NCBI GenBank assembly: GCA_002432805.1
Contig: DJGV01000006.1
Coordinates: forward strand, 1-64,000
Direction: 5' to 3'
Origin: Fervidobacterium sp. UBA5837
GTDB taxonomy: Bacteria; Thermotogota; Thermotogae; Thermotogales; Fervidobacteriaceae
DNA length: 64,000 nt
The notes below the pieces were generated by a model, which was not told where the DNA came from, did not search any database, and worked only from the letters and a program-made list of their open reading frames with translations. How positions within the stretch are numbered: the first letter of the stretch is position 1; every line of letters begins with the position of its first letter. Positions 38,158 to 46,816 of this stretch are shown one piece after another. The position numbers and the translations under genes are program-made.

Positions 38158-39283
38158 GATTCATTATGCACAGAAGAACAAAGCTGGTGAGTCTGTCTGT
38201 GGAGATACAACCAAGATAAAGAAAAGCGAAGGCAAGACCGTCGTAAGTATATCGGATGGATTAGGCAGTGGCGTAAAAGCGAGTATCTTATCCACACTAA
38301 CGGCATCAATGGCAACCACTATGGTCTTCGACGGCGTGCCCATATCAGAAGTCTTTCAATCCATCATCTCCACACTTCCAACATGCAAAGTTAGGGGCAT
38401 CAGCTATGCAACACTTGCCACCTGTTTGATAGACTATGTAACAGAAAAGTGCACGATATATGAGTACGACTTTCCCGTTGTACTCATATATCGCGACGGA
38501 AAATTCATAGATTACGAAAAAAGCTTCAAAGACATCCAAGGCAGAAAAGTCTCAGAAATGAATACAAACGTAAAAACAGGTGACATCATCTTTCTCATGA
38601 CAGATGGTATATCACAAGCAGGCATGGGAACGAGCAGATACCCATTCGGATTCGGAGTAGAAAATATCGTCAAAGAGCTTAACAACTTATTAGCCAATAA
38701 AATAGATTTGCCTAGCATCACAAATCATCTCATAAAATTAGCAGAAACGCTCGATTACAAAACAAAAGGTGACGATGCAACTGTATGTGCCATCAAAATC
38801 AGAGAGAAACGACTTGTAACGATCATGGTTGGACCACCTGAAAAGAAAGAAAATGATGAACAGATAGTGAAGAGACTCATAGAATCAGAAGGAAAGAAAG
38901 TTATCTGTGGTGGTACAACTAGTCAAATAGCAGAAAAGGTGCTCAACAAAAAAGTTGAAATCGACTTTGCGAGCATCTCTCAAATTTCTCCTCCCGTCGG
39001 ATATATGGATGGAGTAGATTTAGTCACTGAAGGTATAATCACACTCACACAAGTTTTCAGATTCTGCGAAGGTCAATCAAATGAACTTGGTATTGGCGCA
39101 CAAAGAATCGTAGATATGCTCAACGAAGCAGATGTGGTCAATTTCCTTGTCGGTAGAGCAATAAACCCAGCTCACCAAAACCCACTGTTCGTCCACGACA
39201 TATCACTGAAATTCAGATTGATATACGACATATCCAAGATACTCGAAAAAATGGGCAAGATTGTGAATATAGAATACTATTGA
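38144..39283 (+). CDS. SpoIIE-type PP2C protein phosphatase
   Basis: A 379-residue protein. The PP2C-like core shows ESVCGDTTKIKKSEGKTVVSISDGLGSGVKAS, then GDIIFLMTDGISQAG and TKGDDATVCAIKI, which supply the metal-binding aspartates. A C-terminal domain of about 150 residues (TIMVGPPEKKENDEQIVKRLIESEGKKVICGGTTSQIAEK) follows. Its start overlaps the end of hydS. A phosphatase fused in context to a PAS hydrogenase suggests that H2 sensing is relayed by dephosphorylation of an anti-sigma-antagonist or similar partner (inference). Confidence 0.9.
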   Translation: MLTCEIHYAQKNKAGESVCGDTTKIKKSEGKTVVSISDGLGSGVKASILSTLTASMATTMVFDGVPISEVFQSIISTLPTCKVRGISYATLATCLIDYVTEKCTIYEYDFPVVLIYRDGKFIDYEKSFKDIQGRKVSEMNTNVKTGDIIFLMTDGISQAGMGTSRYPFGFGVENIVKELNNLLANKIDLPSITNHLIKLAETLDYKTKGDDATVCAIKIREKRLVTIMVGPPEKKENDEQIVKRLIESEGKKVICGGTTSQIAEKVLNKKVEIDFASISQISPPVGYMDGVDLVTEGIITLTQVFRFCEGQSNELGIGAQRIVDMLNEADVVNFLVGRAINPAHQNPLFVHDISLKFRLIYDISKILEKMGKIVNIEYY

Positions 39284-39425
39284 AATATCTCTGATGAAAT
39301 ATCTCTGATACGTTTCGAATCTACTTCTAACCAATTCCTAGATACTTTTGGCAATACGCAATAACAATCTGCGAATTTACCACAATCTAAAACATTTCTT
39401 TCGTGAAAAAAATCTAAATTATCTA

Positions 39426-39454
39426 TTGACATTTCCCAGTTTCTATTCTATTAT
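39426..39454 (+). promoter_or_regulatory. Promoter of the hydCBA-rex operon
   Basis: TTGACA at 39426-39431, a 17-nt spacer and TATTAT at 39449-39454; an overlapping TATAAT at 39452-39457 would give a 20-nt spacer. The 281-nt gap between the phosphatase gene and hydC holds no other gene. Confidence 0.65.
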
Positions 39455-39456
39455 AA

Positions 39457-39488
39457 TTGTGAAAAGAATAACGTGATATTATTCACAA
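39457..39488. promoter_or_regulatory. Two overlapping candidate Rex operators
   Basis: TTGTGAAAAGAATAACGT at 39457-39474 and ACGTGATATTATTCACAA at 39471-39488 both resemble the Rex consensus TTGTGA-N6-TCACAA. The second has GTGA-N6-TCAC intact. They cover the transcription start, so NADH-free Rex would block hydCBA-rex, its own operon. Confidence 0.6.
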
Positions 39489-39525
39489 CATACTAATCAA
39501 TAGATAAAACTTTCAACTTGAGTGA

Positions 39526-40041
<516 letters not shown>

Positions 40042-40043
40042 AT

Positions 40044-41939
40044 ATGACAACTACAACAGAAAAGAGATTTGACAACGCACAAGAGATAATTAAATATATA
40101 GATGCACTCAAGGCAAAAAAAGAGAAGAAGCTTCAGAAGAAATCAATATATGTCTGTGTTGGTACTGGTTGTACCGCGAGCGGTTCTAGAAAGGTGTATG
40201 CAAAATTCGTTGATGTGATAAAGCAAAAGGGTTTGGACGTAGCTATTGAAAAGATAGACGATGATGACGAACCAGTGAAAAGAACCGGTTGTTGTGGTTT
40301 GTGCTCGCTTGGACCGCTTGTAAAGGTTATGCCCAGTGGAATCACATACAGCCATGTTACAGTTGATGACGTTGAAGAGATAGTTGAAAAAACACTTGTC
40401 AACGGAGAATCAATAGAGAGATTGCTGCTCACAGACCCGATCAGTCATCAAAAGGTTGAAAGGCTCGAGGATGCCACATTTTTCAAAAATCAAACTTTTT
40501 ACATAATGAATGAAATAGGAAAGAGCGAGTGCGAGAGTATAGAAGACTACATGGCACGCGGCGGATATTTGTCGCTTGCAAAGGTCCTTTCGATGGACAG
40601 AAAAGAGATAATAGAGATAATCAAAGCTTCTGGTTTACGTGGTCGTGGTGGCGGAGGATTCCCAACAGGTCTTAAATGGGAAGCGGCTTACAACAGCAAA
40701 GGTGATATAAAATACATCGTTTGTAATGCCGATGAAGGTGACCCAGGAGCATTCATGAACAGGACTTTGCTTGAAAGAGATCCGCATTCCGTCTTGGAAG
40801 GTATGATAATAGCAGCGTATGCGATAGGTGCACAGGAAGGCTATGCGTACATAAGGGCAGAATATCCAATCGCAGTCGAGATGTTCAACAAGGCTATTGA
40901 ATCTGCAAAAGAATACGGATTGCTTGGCGATAACATACTCGGTACCGATTTCTCACTTGACATACACGTAAAGGAAGGCGCAGGTGCGTTTGTTTGTGGA
41001 GAGGAAACAGCGTTACTCTCTTCTATTGAAGGTAAACGAGGTACTCCAAGGCCAAGGCCACCATTCCCAGCTCAAGCGGGCCTTTGGGGAAAACCGACAC
41101 TCATCAACAATGTTGAGACTTATGGAAATGTTGCGAAGATATTAAGAGATGGTGTGGAAAGCTATAGGACAAGAGGTGTACAAAAATCACCTGGCACAAA
41201 GATGTTTTCTGTTACAGGTCCACTCAATCTAACCGGAATCATAGAAGTACAATTCGGTACAACGTTGAGATACATACTTGAAAATATCTGTGGTGGCACA
41301 TCGAATGGTCGCAGGATAAAAGCAATTCAGATAGGTGGTCCATCTGGTGCATGTCTGCCGGAAGAACTTTTTGATTTGCCTCTTGACTATGATACGTTAA
41401 AATCCGTTGGTGCGATGGTTGGTTCTGGCGGTATCGTTGCTATCACAGACGACAGATGTATGGTTGAAGTTGCAAGATTCTTCCTTGACTTTACAAAACG
41501 TGAGTCTTGTGGAAAGTGCGTACCATGTAGAGAAGGTACGATGCAAGCATACAACATTCTCGAAAAATTCACACAGGGTAAGGCGACATATGAAGACCTT
41601 GAAACACTCGAATACGTTTCTGAAATAGTTAGAACAGCATCGTTGTGTGGACTTGGTAAGACAGCACCAAATCCAATCGTAAGTACTCTGAAATACTTCA
41701 AAGAAGAATACATAGAGCACATAGAAGGAAAATGTCCAAGCGGTATGTGTACTGCATTCAAGAAATATATTATCTCACCAGAGAAGTGTAAGAGTTGCAG
41801 CTTATGTGCAAGAAGCTGTCCGAACGGCGCAATAAGTGGAGAACGTGGTAAGCCTTACGTTATAGATCAAGACAAGTGCGTTAAATGTGGCCTCTGTGTC
41901 ACAAAGTGTAAGTTCGGCGCAATAGAACTTGTCGGTTGA
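40044..41939 (+). CDS. hydB: Bifurcating [FeFe] hydrogenase subunit beta (HydB, NuoF-like)
   Basis: A flavoprotein of about 631 residues. The order is: an N-terminal thioredoxin-like [2Fe-2S] domain (CVGTGCTASGS, GCCGLCSLGP), the NuoF core with the NAD/FMN-binding RGRGGGGFPTGLKW and CNADEGDPGAFMNR, the [4Fe-4S] motif ESCGKCVPCREG, and a C-terminal ferredoxin domain with CKSCSLCARSCP and CVKCGLCVTKC. It is the site of NADH oxidation and electron bifurcation. A GTG overlapping the hydC stop is an alternative start two codons earlier. Confidence 0.96.
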   Translation: MTTTTEKRFDNAQEIIKYIDALKAKKEKKLQKKSIYVCVGTGCTASGSRKVYAKFVDVIKQKGLDVAIEKIDDDDEPVKRTGCCGLCSLGPLVKVMPSGITYSHVTVDDVEEIVEKTLVNGESIERLLLTDPISHQKVERLEDATFFKNQTFYIMNEIGKSECESIEDYMARGGYLSLAKVLSMDRKEIIEIIKASGLRGRGGGGFPTGLKWEAAYNSKGDIKYIVCNADEGDPGAFMNRTLLERDPHSVLEGMIIAAYAIGAQEGYAYIRAEYPIAVEMFNKAIESAKEYGLLGDNILGTDFSLDIHVKEGAGAFVCGEETALLSSIEGKRGTPRPRPPFPAQAGLWGKPTLINNVETYGNVAKILRDGVESYRTRGVQKSPGTKMFSVTGPLNLTGIIEVQFGTTLRYILENICGGTSNGRRIKAIQIGGPSGACLPEELFDLPLDYDTLKSVGAMVGSGGIVAITDDRCMVEVARFFLDFTKRESCGKCVPCREGTMQAYNILEKFTQGKATYEDLETLEYVSEIVRTASLCGLGKTAPNPIVSTLKYFKEEYIEHIEGKCPSGMCTAFKKYIISPEKCKSCSLCARSCPNGAISGERGKPYVIDQDKCVKCGLCVTKCKFGAIELVG

Positions 41940-41960
41940 CCTTTGGGAGGGTGATAGCAT

Positions 41961-43964
41961 ATGAAAATAAACGTCAATGGAAAACAAGTAGAAATAAAAG
42001 ATGATGCAAAAAACATCATGGAAGCTTTGAGAGAAATAGGTATAGAGATACCAAATCTGTGTTATCTTTCTGAAACATCGGTATATGGCGCATGTAGAAT
42101 GTGTCTTGTTGAAGTCGATGGAAAAGAAATAGTCACATCTTGTACGCTTGCACCAAGAGAAGGAATGAGTATAAGGACACATACACCAAAGATATACGAA
42201 ATGAGAAAGGGTATTTTGCAACTTCTACTTGCCTCTCACGACGGTGATTGTACAACTTGTGAGATGAACGGAAAGTGCAAATTGCAAAGATATGCTCGAG
42301 ATTTTGGACTGACAACAAATAGATTTGCAACAGTCTCCAAGAAGACAATCACAGACAATTCATCGATCATTGTCAGAGATAACGCAAAGTGTATACTTTG
42401 TGGAGATTGTGTAAGGGCTTGTGAAGAACTGCAAACAGTTTCTGCGATAGATTTTGCATATAGAGGATTTGATACGCAAGTTGTACCGTCTTTTGAAGAG
42501 AAGATCGAAAATACTGAATGTGTCTTCTGCGGTCAATGCGTCGCATACTGTCCAACAGGTGCACTTGCGATAAGGAACGATGTCGATAAAGTATACAAAG
42601 CAATCGAAGATGGTAAATACGTTATAGGTATGATTGCACCAGCAGTTAGGGCATCACTTCAAGAAGAATTTGGACTGGAAGATGACATAGCAATGGCAGG
42701 GAGAATGGTCTCTGTGCTAAAGATGATAGGGTTCAAGAAAGTCTTCGACGTAGCCTTCTCTGCAGACCTTGTTGCATATGAAGAGGCACATGAATTCTTG
42801 GAAAGACTTGAAAAGAATGAAAGATTGCCACAATTCACATCTTGCTGCCCTGGTTGGGTGAAATTCGCAGAACAGTACTATCCAGAATATGTACCGCATC
42901 TATCGAGTGTAAAATCACCACAGATGGCGCTTGGTGCAGTGATAAAGAAATACTACGCGAAAGAGATCGGTGTAGCCGAAGATATAATACTTGTATCGGT
43001 CATGCCCTGTACTGCTAAAAAATTTGAGGCAGAGAGAGAAGAATTCAACGGTGATGTAGATATTGTTCTTACAACTAGGGAATTGGTAAAGGTCTTCAAA
43101 TCAACAGGGATGGATATAAAGATGGTAGAACCAGAACCGTTTGACAGACCGTTTGGACTTTCTTCTCAGTCTGGATTGAGCTTCGGTAAAACAGGTGGTG
43201 TACTTGGCAGTGTTATAGAAGTTATTGCAGACAAGGCAGCTGTTAAGAATGTAAACACTAAGCAAATCTCAGAAGGAACAAACCTTACAGAAATTGAATT
43301 AGAAAACGGTAGAATAGTCAGAGGCATAGCGGTATTCGGACTCGGTAACGTCAGAAAAGTAGTAGACAAACTAAAAAATGGCGAGCTCCAAGCAGACGTT
43401 GTAGAAGTCATGGCATGTAACTACGGTTGTATAGGTGGAGGCGGTCAGCCTTACCCAAATGATGTTAGGACCAGAGCAAGAAGGGCAAGTATACTTAGAG
43501 AAACGCAGAGTGTCGATGTGCTCATTTCTCCAACTGAAAATTTCCACATGAGGCAACTGTACGAAAAGTACTTTGGCGCTCCATTAAGCCACGAGGCACA
43601 CGAAACGCTACACACTGAGTACAAACACAGAAGAAGAATACAACAAGAGGAGATCGATATACTCCCATTACCAACCGATGACGAGGAAAAGATAGAAATT
43701 AGTGTGTGTTTAGGCACATCTTGTTATACGAAAGGCTCATATGAAATACTTGAAAAACTCATAGCACTATCAAACAACGAAGAATGGGCAAAGAACTTGG
43801 AAATAAAGGGCACATTCTGCCTAGAGAATTGCGGTAAAGCACCAAATGTCTTGATTAATGATAGAATAGTAGGTGAGGCAACAATAGAAAAGATAAAAGA
43901 GGTGGCGCTTAGTGAAATCAGAGAAAAGCAAGGAGATACTGAAATTTCCAAAAGCAACCTTTGA
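41961..43964 (+). CDS. hydA: Bifurcating [FeFe] hydrogenase catalytic subunit (HydA)
   Basis: A 667-residue protein. The N-terminal [2Fe-2S] domain has CYLSETSVYGACRMC, followed by the His/Cys cluster motif (HDGDCTTCEMNGKC) and two [4Fe-4S] motifs (CILCGDCVRACE, CVFCGQCVAYCP). The H-cluster signatures are TSCCPGWVKF, MPCTAKK and MACNYGCIGGGGQP. The third has NYG where PGG or YGG is more common. A C-terminal [2Fe-2S] thioredoxin-like domain (CLGTSCYTKGSYE ... FCLENCGKAP) is the extra module of the Thermotoga-type enzyme. Confidence 0.96.
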   Translation: MKINVNGKQVEIKDDAKNIMEALREIGIEIPNLCYLSETSVYGACRMCLVEVDGKEIVTSCTLAPREGMSIRTHTPKIYEMRKGILQLLLASHDGDCTTCEMNGKCKLQRYARDFGLTTNRFATVSKKTITDNSSIIVRDNAKCILCGDCVRACEELQTVSAIDFAYRGFDTQVVPSFEEKIENTECVFCGQCVAYCPTGALAIRNDVDKVYKAIEDGKYVIGMIAPAVRASLQEEFGLEDDIAMAGRMVSVLKMIGFKKVFDVAFSADLVAYEEAHEFLERLEKNERLPQFTSCCPGWVKFAEQYYPEYVPHLSSVKSPQMALGAVIKKYYAKEIGVAEDIILVSVMPCTAKKFEAEREEFNGDVDIVLTTRELVKVFKSTGMDIKMVEPEPFDRPFGLSSQSGLSFGKTGGVLGSVIEVIADKAAVKNVNTKQISEGTNLTEIELENGRIVRGIAVFGLGNVRKVVDKLKNGELQADVVEVMACNYGCIGGGGQPYPNDVRTRARRASILRETQSVDVLISPTENFHMRQLYEKYFGAPLSHEAHETLHTEYKHRRRIQQEEIDILPLPTDDEEKIEISVCLGTSCYTKGSYEILEKLIALSNNEEWAKNLEIKGTFCLENCGKAPNVLINDRIVGEATIEKIKEVALSEIREKQGDTEISKSNL

Positions 43965-44589
43965 ACGCCTTAAACAATACCATGCGCTCTTAACACAACT
44001 GGAGATCGAACAAAAGCAACGATACATTCTTTCAGAAGAAATAGCTGAGATGCTCAAGATCACACCGGAACAGGTAAGAAAAGATTTCTCGTATTTGAAG
44101 ACATCGGGAAAGCCGAAAGTGGGATACAATATTTCAGAATTACTCGCAGAACTTGACGAACTTTTTGGAATAAAAGCGAATGACAACATAATTATAGTAG
44201 GTGCAGGAAATCTTGGAAGTGCACTTGCAAATTACAAAGGATTTCAAAACATCGGAGCGCGTGTAGTTGCCATATTCGATAAGGACCAAGAGAAAGTTGG
44301 CAAGATGGTTGGAGAACTCATGGTCCTCCCGTTGAAAGACATACCAAGGGTTGTGCGGAGATTCCACGTTAGAACTGTAGCAATTTGCGTCCCTGAAGAC
44401 GCCGCTCAGCAAGTTGCAGACTTATTGGTTGCATACGGGATAAAAGCAATTTGGAACTTCTCTACGAGAATACTTGATGTACCAAATGATGTCATAGTTC
44501 AAAATGAAGATATAACTAGGGGCCTGCTCAGCATTAAACATATGCTTGCAGAGTCTGAAAAGAGAAAATACGAAAATTCAGAAGTCTGA
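43912..44589 (+). CDS. rex: Redox-sensing transcriptional repressor Rex
   Basis: A 225-residue repressor. The N-terminal winged helix has RYILSEEIAEMLKITPEQVRKDFSYL and a basic GKPKVGYN hinge. The Rossmann domain binds NAD(H) through IIVGAGNLGSALANY. High NADH releases Rex from DNA. The GTG start lies inside hydA (53-bp overlap, different frame) after AGAGGTGG, so Rex is made from the operon it most likely controls. Confidence 0.95.
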   Translation: MKSEKSKEILKFPKATFERLKQYHALLTQLEIEQKQRYILSEEIAEMLKITPEQVRKDFSYLKTSGKPKVGYNISELLAELDELFGIKANDNIIIVGAGNLGSALANYKGFQNIGARVVAIFDKDQEKVGKMVGELMVLPLKDIPRVVRRFHVRTVAICVPEDAAQQVADLLVAYGIKAIWNFSTRILDVPNDVIVQNEDITRGLLSIKHMLAESEKRKYENSEV

Positions 44590-44728
44590 AGACAAGCACA
44601 AATCACTTAAAGTAAGATCGCATTTTGCGATGAGAAAGCAATAAAGACAGTATACTAAAGCAGTATAGCAGAAAACTAATCGAAAGGCATCATCCAAATA
44701 TCTACATATATACATATATATACATATA

Positions 44729-44793
44729 GTGAGGAAAGACCTCACAGCGGCCACCACACCTTCCCGCCCCGGTTCACCACCGGGGACTTTTTT
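44729..44793 (+). terminator. Structured 3' end and terminator after rex
   Basis: GTGAGG-AAAGA-CCTCAC at 44729-44745 is a small hairpin. It is followed by CCCCGGT-TCACC-ACCGGGG at 44767-44785 and a T-run at 44788-44793, a strong intrinsic terminator for plus-strand transcripts. A run of alternating TATA/CATA repeats lies just before, at about 44702-44728. Confidence 0.8.
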
Positions 44794-44812
44794 GTCGAGA
44801 AGGTGTCACTGG

Positions 44813-46384
44813 TTATATATTCCAAATTTCGTGATATTCGTGAGGAGTCTCACAGTATTCGCAGATGAACTTTCCATCGACACGTACAAATGAAGCATTA
44901 ACCCCCTCACCATTTACGGGATTTGTGATACAATTTTCATTCTTACATCTTATTTCATCGAATCCGTATATTCTTGGCGGAAGATTTATTCTATACTTCT
45001 CTTCCACTCTTCCATTCTTTACTATATTCACGGTAGTATTTGGCGAGATGGCAGATAGTTTCTTGATTTCCTTGAAACTCAGGTATCTATCTGGCAAGCT
45101 GATGTAACCTTTGCAATTCCCATCGACTGATTTAAAAATTCCATCGGTACTATCTACATCATACAACTTCAAAATCCTGCGTATCTTCAGCACCGTATTG
45201 TATATCTCATCGGTTGATTTTCCTTTGGCTATATGGTCTATCACTGTGCCATTATCTATAGGTTTAATACCTCTTTTTCCCTCCTTTTGTGTACCCTTTG
45301 TGCCATCGATGATGGGAGCAGGAACAATGAAATCTTCAGTTGGTTCTTCTCTTCTCATCGTTGTATCAAAATCTGTCCTCAGTGCACCGCCAAACATCGA
45401 GAGAAGTACGACACGTACCCAGTAACCGTTAATTGCTTGGCCTTCCCAACCATTTAGTGGAAGATTATCGAGAAAAGTGGGGATTTCTGGTTCAATCTTT
45501 GGGCGTGGAAGCGGGTGATAGAACTTTACATCTTCAGGCAACTTATCGAGCAAGTCCTTTCTGAACGTTACGGCCTTCTTAAGTATATGCGCCTTTTCAA
45601 GTACATCCTCGCCCATTCGTTCAAGCTGCAGCCTGGTAAAGTACCAGATACTTGCAGGTGAGCCATACGAGAGATACTCGTCTATAGAATTATAAATCCT
45701 CACTTGAAATCCATTTCTCCTCATCTTATCAACGTAACTTTGCGGCATTTGAAGTTGTTGTGGTGCAACCAAGTCCACCTCCACATTTTTGAAAACTTTC
45801 AATCCATCTGCTTTTGAATGGACAGTCCTGCCGTGGAGTAGATCTCCAACAAGCGCTATCTTGATGTGCGAATTATCGAAGTTATTCTGTTCTAAGAAAG
45901 TGTACTCATCGAGCAATTCTTGCGTCGGGTGTTCATGCTTTCCATCACCACCGTTTATAAATGCGGGTCTTGCAATACCATGTCTATCTGCAAAATCGCC
46001 CACCTTCTGTTCTAAGAGTCTGCAGACACCTTCAAGCCGTGTTCTGAGAACAAAAATGGAATAGTCACTGTAACCAGTTAGCATATTGAATGTATCTACA
46101 TAGCTTTCTTGCTTGTTGAACGAGGAATGTTCTGAATCGAAGATATTCACTTTTGCGTTTTTATGGAATTTCGCAGCGTTGATGAAGGATTCTTTCGTTC
46201 TCGTGGATGATTCGAGGAAGACAATATATATACCCGTGTTACTTTTAATTTGGAACTCCAAAATATCCTCTTTGTTTTTTACCTTCTCTTTCAACTTTCT
46301 TACGTTATTGTACAAGAACAGTTGTTCCTCGACCGAAAGGTCGTTGATAACTGCCAACGTCCGACTTAAGAAATCGTTCTTCAT
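44813..46384 (-). CDS. pyrBI: Fused aspartate carbamoyltransferase catalytic/regulatory chain
   Basis: A fusion of about 523 residues. The PyrB part has the carbamoyl-phosphate motif ESSTRTKESF near residue 60, GGDGKHEHPTQELLDEYT, and HPLPRPKIEPEI. After a linker (residues about 345-370) comes a PyrI part with IKPIDNGTVIDHIAKGKS and a zinc site made of CKNENC and CEYC-type cysteines. It makes carbamoyl aspartate for pyrimidine synthesis with built-in allosteric control. The fusion is known from Thermotogales. The ATG with GGGGGG ten bases ahead is favoured; a GTG two codons upstream is possible. Confidence 0.95.
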   Translation of the reverse strand: MKNDFLSRTLAVINDLSVEEQLFLYNNVRKLKEKVKNKEDILEFQIKSNTGIYIVFLESSTRTKESFINAAKFHKNAKVNIFDSEHSSFNKQESYVDTFNMLTGYSDYSIFVLRTRLEGVCRLLEQKVGDFADRHGIARPAFINGGDGKHEHPTQELLDEYTFLEQNNFDNSHIKIALVGDLLHGRTVHSKADGLKVFKNVEVDLVAPQQLQMPQSYVDKMRRNGFQVRIYNSIDEYLSYGSPASIWYFTRLQLERMGEDVLEKAHILKKAVTFRKDLLDKLPEDVKFYHPLPRPKIEPEIPTFLDNLPLNGWEGQAINGYWVRVVLLSMFGGALRTDFDTTMRREEPTEDFIVPAPIIDGTKGTQKEGKRGIKPIDNGTVIDHIAKGKSTDEIYNTVLKIRRILKLYDVDSTDGIFKSVDGNCKGYISLPDRYLSFKEIKKLSAISPNTTVNIVKNGRVEEKYRINLPPRIYGFDEIRCKNENCITNPVNGEGVNASFVRVDGKFICEYCETPHEYHEIWNI

Positions 46385-46464
46385 ATGCACTTTTCCCCCC
46401 ACACACAGATTTTTTGTATCTTGCTCTGTCTTGCCCTACTTTGTCTTCCGGCAATTTCTGAGAT

Positions 46465-46493
46465 ATTATACAACAAATAATAGAAAATTTGAA
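46465..46493 (-). promoter_or_regulatory. Promoter of pyrBI
   Basis: On the minus strand TTCAAA (46488-46493), a 17-nt spacer and TATAAT (46465-46470). It leaves a leader of about 75 nt before the start codon, with no terminator-like hairpin. Confidence 0.6.
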
Positions 46494-46740
46494 CCGTGAA
46501 AAAATAGAATGTAAAGGGCTAAACATCCGTTAGACCCCTTTCAGTGCGTGCTCTCTGCTTTTAAAGACATTTAAATAAAGACATTCAAAAAGAGTGGTAG
46601 GATTAAAACAATCAGCAGCGTTAAAAAATACGTCAACTTTCGCGTATTCTTCATATTCATAAACTTTTCATTCGTGTAGCTCTTTCGACCACCAGAATTA
46701 AGTATTATGCCACATCATTTTTACCACTTTGGACGGAACG

Positions 46741-46769
46741 TTGTAAATGTGAATTATCAATAGTATAAT
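46741..46769 (+). promoter_or_regulatory. Promoter of the GH13 glycosidase gene
   Basis: TTGTAA at 46741-46746, a 17-nt spacer and TATAAT at 46764-46769, about 48 bp before the start codon. Confidence 0.65.
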
Positions 46770-46816
46770 AAAGTAGAAGTTGTTAATTTGGTTGAGTTGA
46801 AAGGGGTGTTGTACGT

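Larger units (their letters stand above)
46385..46816. other. Divergent promoter region between pyrBI and the GH13 gene
   Basis: No gene is apparent in these 430 bases. Both flanking promoters are here. A hairpin-forming stretch, AAAGGGCTAA against TTAGACCCCTTT at 46513-46541, lies upstream of the pyrBI promoter and has no evident role. Confidence 0.5.

Noticed and set aside
44729..44745. GAGGAAAG resembling the conserved RNase P RNA sequence
   Set aside because: The following bases (ACCTCAC) form a simple hairpin and none of the other RNase P conserved regions is present.
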